Below, in pieces: positions 59,541 to 64,000 of a stretch of 64,000 bases of DNA. How positions within the stretch are numbered: position 1 is the first letter of the stretch; every line of letters starts with the position of its first letter. The notes beneath the pieces were generated by a model. It worked only from the letters and a program-made list of their open reading frames with translations. It was not told the origin of the DNA and did no database searches. This stretch comes from Kribbella pittospori (lineage in GTDB: Bacteria > Actinomycetota > Actinomycetes > Propionibacteriales > Kribbellaceae): NCBI RefSeq assembly GCF_004331465.1, contig NZ_SJKB01000005.1, positions 477,174 to 541,173 on the forward strand. Direction: 5' to 3'. A program made the position numbers and the translations under genes.

Positions 59541-59748
59541 GTTGCCTCCTCAGGCTCAACCGATGAGTGTCGAGCCGGAGGGCACCGCTACTTCGAGCAG
59601 ACCCACCCCTTCTTGAGCCTCTCCCGCTCGGGGCGGTGTCCCAGGCTGCGCAGGCCATGTGAGAGCCACACGCGATCCGTGGGCAGCCGCGATGAGAGCG
59701 ACAGCCTCGGACACCTCGACCGAGCCTCGTCAGACGCCGGCCGTGACG
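59541..59748 (-). ncRNA. Candidate bridge (seek) RNA in the IS110 left end
   Basis: In IS110-type elements the noncoding region upstream of the recombinase gene encodes a structured bridge RNA that pairs with target and donor DNA. Here 208 bp lie upstream and contain hairpin stems: GGCTC/GAGCC (59553-59576), AGCCT/AGGCT (59616-59647) and CTCGG/CCGAG (59706-59724). Coding sense is lacking. Exact RNA ends and loops are not determinable by eye. Confidence 0.4.
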
Positions 59749-59881
59749 TCAATGGAACAAGTAGCCGCGATGAGGATCTGGGCGCCAACGGGCGGGAGAT
59801 CGGTTGTGAGGCACCACCGGTCCGGGACCTCTACGACTGGACTCCGGTCTACTACATCAAGCTGACCGCGGCGCCCTGCTG
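59749..59881 (+). pseudogene. 3' fragment of the IS-disrupted secreted protein gene
   Basis: Frame from about 59749 reads NGTSSRDEDLGANGREIGCEAPPVRDLYDWTPVYYIKLTAAPC and ends at TGA 59879-59881. The ending W-TPVYYIKLT...C is typical of the small secreted family to which the 5' fragment belongs. It is separated from its start by the IS. Confidence 0.7.
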
Positions 59882-59902
59882 ACGTCGTGGGATCGTGGTG
59901 GG

Positions 59903-60475
59903 ATGTGCATCGAGATCCGGCCGGCCGAGGTGTTCGAGGATGTTCGTGCTGTCATCGGGCCCAAGTCGCCGACATCGAATGTGTGTTGGTGTTTGAGTTA
60001 TCGGATCCCGTCCAAGCTGAACAACGAACTCCGCGGACAGGCGCGAGGTGAGTACGTCGCTGAGTTGTGCCGGGCGGAACTGTCTCCGGGAGTGCTTGCC
60101 TATGACGACGAGACGCCGGTGGGGTGGGCAGCGGTCGCGCCGCGGGCGGACACGTCGTTCGCGCGCAACCGGAAGATCCCGCATATCGACGATCTACCAG
60201 TCTGGTCGCTGTGGTGCATCCGTGTCCGTCCCGGCCACCGCAAGCAGGGCATCTCGCACGCCCTGATCGACGGCGCCGTCGAGTTCGCCCGCGAGCACGG
60301 CGCGCCGGCGGTCGAGGCCTACCCACTCGACAGCGGGGACGCCAAGGTCGACCTGACGATGGCCTACCCCGGCATCCGCAAGAACTTCGAACGCGCCGGC
60401 TTCACCAAGGCCGCCGACACCACCTCCGTCCTGGCCGGCCACCCCCGCATCCTCATGCGCCTCCACCTCAGCTGA
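59903..60475 (+). CDS. GNAT family N-acetyltransferase
   Basis: A 190-residue acetyltransferase: CWCLSYR, WAAVAPRADTSF, WSLWCIRVRPGHRKQGISHALIDGAVEFAREHGAPAVEAYPLDSG with the R-x-x-G-x-(S/G) acetyl-CoA loop (GHRKQG). The CWC near residue 28 and the PLD-x-GDAKVDLTMAYPG end are typical of the actinobacterial group near antibiotic acetyltransferases. Substrate unknown. Stands alone beside the IS. Confidence 0.86.
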   Translation: MCIEIRPAEVFEDVRAVIGPKSPTSNVCWCLSYRIPSKLNNELRGQARGEYVAELCRAELSPGVLAYDDETPVGWAAVAPRADTSFARNRKIPHIDDLPVWSLWCIRVRPGHRKQGISHALIDGAVEFAREHGAPAVEAYPLDSGDAKVDLTMAYPGIRKNFERAGFTKAADTTSVLAGHPRILMRLHLS

Positions 60476-60476
60476 T

Positions 60477-62441
60477 TCAGCGGTAGCGGCGGGAGACGTC
60501 TGCTGCGGTGGACTCGCCTGGTTGCCACTCGGAGATCCAGGGGCCGGTTCCTTCGGAAGGGTCGACGATGCCTGATTCGAGCCACGTGTAGGCGCTGTCG
60601 AGGACGTGGTTCGCCAAGCGGCGGTCGGTGTCGTCGGTGTTCTTCCAGAGCCGCTCGAAGAGGTGATCCACTCGGAGCCGGGACTGTTCGCAGAAGGCGC
60701 CTGCCAGCTCGTACGCCGTCTCGCCCCGCGCCGGATCGTCCGTGCGCAGCATCTCGGCCCGGGAGCAGGCGGCGGCCATCGCGAACAGTTCCGCACCGAT
60801 GTCGACGATCCGGCCCAGGAAGCCCTGGCGGTATTCGAGCTTCGCCTGCCAGCGGCCCATTCCGTAGAACGTCTGCCGGGCGAGTTTCCGCGACGTCCGC
60901 TCGACGTACCGGAGGTGTTTCGCCAGCGGTCCGAACTCGGCGTACGACGTCGGCGCCGAACCCTTGCCGACGGCAAGCTGTGGAAGCCACTTCGCGTAGA
61001 AGCCGCTCGCCTTCACCGCTGCCTTCGCCTTCGCCTGCAGGTCGGCATCCGCCGAGGCGAGGTCGCCGGCCGCGGCCAGGTGCGCGTCGACTGCCTCGCG
61101 GGCGATCAGCAGGTGCATGATCTCCGTCGAACCCTCGAAGATCCGGTTGATCCGCAGGTCGCGCAGAATCTGCTCGGCCGGCACCGCGCGTTCGCCGCGT
61201 GCAGCCTGCGAATCGGCGGTCTCGTAACCGCGACCACCACGGATCTGGACCAGTTCGTCAGCGATCAGCCAAGTCATCTCACTGGACCACAACTTCGCCA
61301 GCGCGGCTTCGATCCGGATGTCCTTACTGCCCGCGTCGGCCAGCTTCGCGGACAGATCGAGTACCGCCTCGAGGCCGAACGTGGTGGCCGCGATGAACGA
61401 GAGCTTCTCTGCGACCGCGGCGTGCTTGCCGACGGGCCGGCCCCACTGGACCCGTTCCGTAGACCACTCCCGGGCGATCTTCAGACACCACTTGGCAGCG
61501 GCGGTGCAGGTTGCCGGGATGGACAGCCGACCGGTGTTCAGTGTGGTGAGCGCGATCCGCAGACCGTCACCCTCGCGACCCAGGCGATTCTCGACCGGCA
61601 CGCGGACCTGGTGGAACCGGGTGACGCCGTTCTCGATCCCGCGCAGTCCCATGAAGGCGTTGCGGTTCTCCACCGTGATGCCCGGTGCGTCGCCCTCGAC
61701 CACGAATGCGCTGATGCCGCCGCGACCGCCCTCGTGTTTCGGCACCCGCGCCATCACGACGACGAGTTCGGCGATCACTCCGTTGGTGGTCCAGAGCTTC
61801 ACACCGTCGAGCAGATACGCCTCGCCGTCCTCGGTCGGAGTCGCCGTCGACGCCATCCGGGCAGGGTCGGATCCGACATCGGGCTCGGTCAGCAGGAACG
61901 CCGTCACCGCACCCGCGGCGCAGGGCGGCAGGAACTTCGCCTTCTGCTCGTCGGTGCCGAACATCTTCACCGGCTCAGGTACGCCGATCGACTGGTGCGC
62001 GGACACGAGTGCGCCAAGGCTGGGATGAACCGATCCGACCATCATCAAGGCCTTGCCGTAGTACGTCGTGGACAGGCCGAGGCCGCCGTACTCGGCCGGG
62101 ACCTTGATGCCGAACACGCCCAACTCGGCGAAACCCTGCAGCCACTCGTCCGGGACCTTCGCCTCCCGCTCGACGACCTGGCCGTCGAGCGTCTCGCAGT
62201 ACGCCGTGAGTTTGGCCAGGAACTCCTCGCCGCGCGCGACGTCGTCCGGCGCGGAGCGTGGGTGCGGGTGGATCAGCGACAGGTCGAAGTCACCGAGATA
62301 CAGCTTCTTGGCGAAACTCGGCCGGTCCCACTCGGTCTGCCGCGCCGCCTCCGCGACTTCCCGGGCCTCGCGCTCGCTGGCGTTGCGCGCCGCTCCCGGC
62401 TGCTCGGTCATCTGCTCCGTCGGTACCTGCTCCGTGGTCAC
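60477..62441 (-). CDS. Acyl-CoA dehydrogenase (VLCAD-like, long form)
   Basis: A 654-residue flavoprotein: KVPAEYGGLGLSTTYYGKALM, LTEPDVGSDPARMAST (FAD and substrate loop), KLWTTNGVIAELVVVMARV, ENGVTRFHQVRVPVENRLG and IRGGRGYETADSQAARGERAVPAEQILRDLRINRIFEGSTEIMHLLIAREAVD with the catalytic Glu in EGSTEI. The ~200-residue extra C-terminal domain matches VLCAD/ACAD9-type enzymes. Begins fatty acid beta-oxidation. GTG start after GGGAGG. Confidence 0.93.
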   Translation of the reverse strand: MTTEQVPTEQMTEQPGAARNASEREAREVAEAARQTEWDRPSFAKKLYLGDFDLSLIHPHPRSAPDDVARGEEFLAKLTAYCETLDGQVVEREAKVPDEWLQGFAELGVFGIKVPAEYGGLGLSTTYYGKALMMVGSVHPSLGALVSAHQSIGVPEPVKMFGTDEQKAKFLPPCAAGAVTAFLLTEPDVGSDPARMASTATPTEDGEAYLLDGVKLWTTNGVIAELVVVMARVPKHEGGRGGISAFVVEGDAPGITVENRNAFMGLRGIENGVTRFHQVRVPVENRLGREGDGLRIALTTLNTGRLSIPATCTAAAKWCLKIAREWSTERVQWGRPVGKHAAVAEKLSFIAATTFGLEAVLDLSAKLADAGSKDIRIEAALAKLWSSEMTWLIADELVQIRGGRGYETADSQAARGERAVPAEQILRDLRINRIFEGSTEIMHLLIAREAVDAHLAAAGDLASADADLQAKAKAAVKASGFYAKWLPQLAVGKGSAPTSYAEFGPLAKHLRYVERTSRKLARQTFYGMGRWQAKLEYRQGFLGRIVDIGAELFAMAAACSRAEMLRTDDPARGETAYELAGAFCEQSRLRVDHLFERLWKNTDDTDRRLANHVLDSAYTWLESGIVDPSEGTGPWISEWQPGESTAADVSRRYR

Positions 62442-62484
62442 GCCGCATCCTCCCTGCTCGGGGGCACGTCCCTACCCACCAGTC

Positions 62485-62694
62485 TTACCCGGAAGTAGCT
62501 TTCTGTGAACCGCGTAGGCGGATCGGTCCGGGCAGCGTGACCGGCTCCGTCGGGTCGGACGGCTCAGTCGGTTCGAGGGGTTCAGGCGGCAGATCCGGGG
62601 CCGAGGGCTCCGACGGCTCGGGCGGCTCCGGCGGCGGCATCGGCGGCTGAGTCGCCCCCGCCGACCGGTCCTCACACATCGCGTGACGTGCCAT
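62485..62694 (-). CDS. Possible small Pro/Glu-rich protein
   Basis: A 69-residue frame starting MARHAMCEDRSAGATQPPMPPPEPPEPSEP and ending with basic RLRGSQKATSG, preceded by GGAAGGA at seven bases. It is almost wholly Pro, Glu, Ser and Thr after residue 15. No homology can be claimed; the frame could be chance in GC-rich DNA. Confidence 0.35.
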   Translation of the reverse strand: MARHAMCEDRSAGATQPPMPPPEPPEPSEPSAPDLPPEPLEPTEPSDPTEPVTLPGPIRLRGSQKATSG

Positions 62695-62828
62695 TGCCCG
62701 GTCCTTCCCCCGGTCCCAGGTGTCCTTCTCACCGTCCTCGTGCCCGACCGGCCCGGATCCATGCGCCGAATGAGTGCTCGACGGCCGGGTACCGGGCCGG
62801 TGAATCACCGACTGTTACTGGGGATGAG

Positions 62829-63257
62829 ATGACTGACGAGCCGAGGATGACCTGGGACAAGGACGCCGGGCGAGACGCACACACCTTGGTCCGGCTGATG
62901 GATGTCGGCCTGGAGGTTGCCGATCCTGCCGACGACCTGCGTGACCGGAGCGTGGTCGATCGCAACGGCGACGAGGTGGGCAAGGTCGATGGCCTGATCA
63001 TCGACGAGACCGAGCGGCGGGCGCGGTTTCTCGAGGTTGGCTCGGGTGGGTTCCTCGGGCTCGGTGAGAAGCGGCAGCTGGTCCCGGTCGAGGCGATCAC
63101 TCGCGTCGAGGACGAGGTCGTACACATCTCCGCGGAGCGGTCGAGGGTCGCCGGCGGGCCGGTGTACGACCCGGATGTCGTGCCTGAGCGCAGGTACTAC
63201 GAAGAGGTGTACGGGTACTACGACTTCCCACCGTTCTGGGGTCCGCTGCCTCGGTGA
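62829..63257 (+). CDS. PRC-barrel domain protein
   Basis: A 142-residue protein: LRDRSVVDRNGDEVGKVDGLIIDETERRARFLEVGSGGFLGLGEKRQLVPVEAITRVEDEVVHISAERSRV is a PRC barrel, a fold used in photosynthetic reaction centres, RimM and many actinobacterial stress proteins. The C-terminus is Tyr-rich (RRYYEEVYGYYDFPPFWG). Function unknown; cytoplasmic or membrane-associated. The last 40 bp overlap the convergent response regulator gene. Confidence 0.88.
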   Translation: MTDEPRMTWDKDAGRDAHTLVRLMDVGLEVADPADDLRDRSVVDRNGDEVGKVDGLIIDETERRARFLEVGSGGFLGLGEKRQLVPVEAITRVEDEVVHISAERSRVAGGPVYDPDVVPERRYYEEVYGYYDFPPFWGPLPR

Positions 63258-63907
63258 TTGATGCGGCCGGTTTCGTAGGCCCAGATGGCGATTTCGACGC
63301 GGTTTCGGGCGCCGATCTTGCCCATCACGCTGGTGAGGTGGGTTTTGACGGTGCTGAGGCTGATGTGGAGGTCGGTCGCGATCTCGGCGTTGGTTCGGCC
63401 GGTGGCCGTGGCGATAAGGACCTGCTCCTCGCGTGTGGTGAGCGGATCGACGAGCTGAACCGGCGTACGGCCGGTGGGTGCGTCGGCAAACGCGGAGAGC
63501 AGCCGGGCGGTGATCCTCGGCGCGATCAAGGCGTCGCCGTTGGCGGCCGCGTGGATCGCCTGGACCAGCAGGTCAGGCCCGGCGTCCTTGAGCAGGAAGC
63601 CTCGCGCCCCCGCCTTCAACGCGCCGTACACATATTCGTCCACGTCGAACGTCGTGATGACCACGATCGCCATCGGGTCCTCGACACCGGCTCCGGCGAG
63701 CTCGCGGGTTGCCGCGATCCCGTCCATGCCAGGCATCCTGATGTCGAACAAGCACACATCGGGCCGAAGCCGGCGGGCCAGCTCGACCGCCTCGCGTCCG
63801 TCGGCCGCCTGACCGACCACCTCGATGCCGGGTTGCGCCTCGAGGATCATCGCGAGCCCGGTACGGACGAGATCCTGATCGTCGGCGACCAGCACCCGGA
63901 CGCTCAC
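63218..63907 (-). CDS. NarL/LuxR-family response regulator
   Basis: A 229-residue regulator: receiver domain with DD at 9-10, phospho-acceptor Asp55 in CLFDIRMPGMDG, ITTF and GFLLKDA; LuxR HTH DPLTTREEQVLIATATGRTNAEIATDLHISLSTVKTHLTSVMGKIGARNRVEIAIWAYETG. Starts with GTG overlapping the stop of an upstream gene (GTGA), presumably its histidine kinase. Its last 40 bp overlap the PRC-barrel gene. Confidence 0.92.
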   Translation of the reverse strand: MSVRVLVADDQDLVRTGLAMILEAQPGIEVVGQAADGREAVELARRLRPDVCLFDIRMPGMDGIAATRELAGAGVEDPMAIVVITTFDVDEYVYGALKAGARGFLLKDAGPDLLVQAIHAAANGDALIAPRITARLLSAFADAPTGRTPVQLVDPLTTREEQVLIATATGRTNAEIATDLHISLSTVKTHLTSVMGKIGARNRVEIAIWAYETGRINHRGSGPQNGGKS

Positions 63908-64000
63908 TGGTGCACCATCCCCTCAGTAGTAGCCAGTTCGGGGAGTGTGTGGTGAGGCTTCTTGTTGAACCGCTGGCCGGTGGCTGACCGCCGAGGGCGC
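63904..64000 (-). CDS. C-terminal end of upstream gene, probably the partner sensor kinase
   Basis: The frame entering from the window edge reads RPRRSATGQRFNKKPHHTLPELATTEGMVHQ and ends in TGA overlapping the regulator GTG by 4 bp. Kinase genes almost always precede NarL-type regulators in this arrangement, but no catalytic motif lies in the 32 residues visible. Confidence 0.4.
   Translation of the reverse strand, partial: RPRRSATGQRFNKKPHHTLPELATTEGMVHQ

Larger units (their letters stand above)
58341..59748 (-). mobile_element. IS110-family insertion sequence (about 1.4 kb)
   Basis: Boundaries are inferred from the two halves of the disrupted gene: NWYGVGVTDNTQ ends near 58335 and GANGREIGC-containing coding resumes by about 59750. 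ATGG occurs at both edges (TCCATGG near 58345, TCAATGG near 59750). No long terminal inverted repeats are seen, as expected for IS110. The layout (20-bp tail after the transposase, about 200-bp leading end) is that of the IS110 subgroup. Confidence 0.7.

Noticed and set aside
60606..62498. 630-codon plus-strand frame antisense to the acyl-CoA dehydrogenase
   Set aside because: Shadow frame; the dehydrogenase on the other strand is intact.
1..64000. tRNA, rRNA, CRISPR or phage genes
   Set aside because: No TPsiC-like GGTTCGAATCC arms, spacer-repeat runs, integrases or structural phage genes were noticed by eye; a tRNAscan or CRISPR search would be decisive.

Overview
The window is high-GC actinobacterial chromosome. 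Its gene content and codon use (frequent GTAC-containing codons, many GTG starts, F420-type oxidoreductases, UdgX, a DosRS-like pair, Scr1-type HTH/DUF5753 regulator) suggest a Propionibacteriales soil genus such as Kribbella. That assignment is inferred from family content, not from a database match. There is no rRNA, tRNA, CRISPR array or prophage that I can see. Most of it is ordinary dense chromosome with many small, independently promoted regulator/enzyme units; one insertion sequence (IS110 family) lies near the right end.

Left part (1-14.9 kb): an MBL-fold/YccF pair, a saccharopine-reductase-like/SDR operon divergent from a TetR gene with two matching operators, exonuclease III, an S9 oligopeptidase, a group-2 sigma factor with a long inverted-repeat-rich leader, a HAD hydrolase, a CPBP protease, a DyP peroxidase, an ATP-dependent DNA ligase with an overlapping methyltransferase, a kinase-like phosphotransferase and a GNAT enzyme.

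Middle (14.9-33.8 kb): a DUF5753 regulator under a LexA-type box, an isolated cytochrome oxidase subunit I, a TetR/Cmx efflux unit, a LexA-family protein, a MerR plus MerB-like organomercury unit, a DevR/DevS-like two-component pair beside a PPOX protein and carbamate kinase, and an ECF41-type sigma factor facing a small redox operon across an almost perfect 54-bp palindrome.

Right part (33.8-64 kb): an ECF42 sigma factor with its DGPF partner and a VOC protein, a thioredoxin-fold/VKOR disulfide unit followed by a DUF6766-like protein and UdgX, a TPP enzyme and F420 oxidoreductase, a SNF2 helicase, a SufR-like regulator facing DUF2231 membrane proteins, an ArsR-ArsC fusion, a probable nucleobase/nitrogen catabolic group (nucleoside hydrolase, PuuE-like deacetylase, old yellow enzyme, DUF1989, PucR), an IS110 insertion that splits a small secreted-protein gene, an acyl-CoA dehydrogenase, and a response regulator at the edge.

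Recurring design: at least 18 genes have a TANNNT-type -10 box ending 6-8 nt before the start codon, implying leaderless mRNAs, and several operators sit on these promoters. Five convergent gene pairs overlap at their 3' ends. The most interesting items are the bidirectional ECF41 promoter, the MerB fusion with its MerR operator, the ArsR-ArsC unit, the IS110 left end as a candidate bridge-RNA locus, and the LexA-type box over a DUF5753 regulator.
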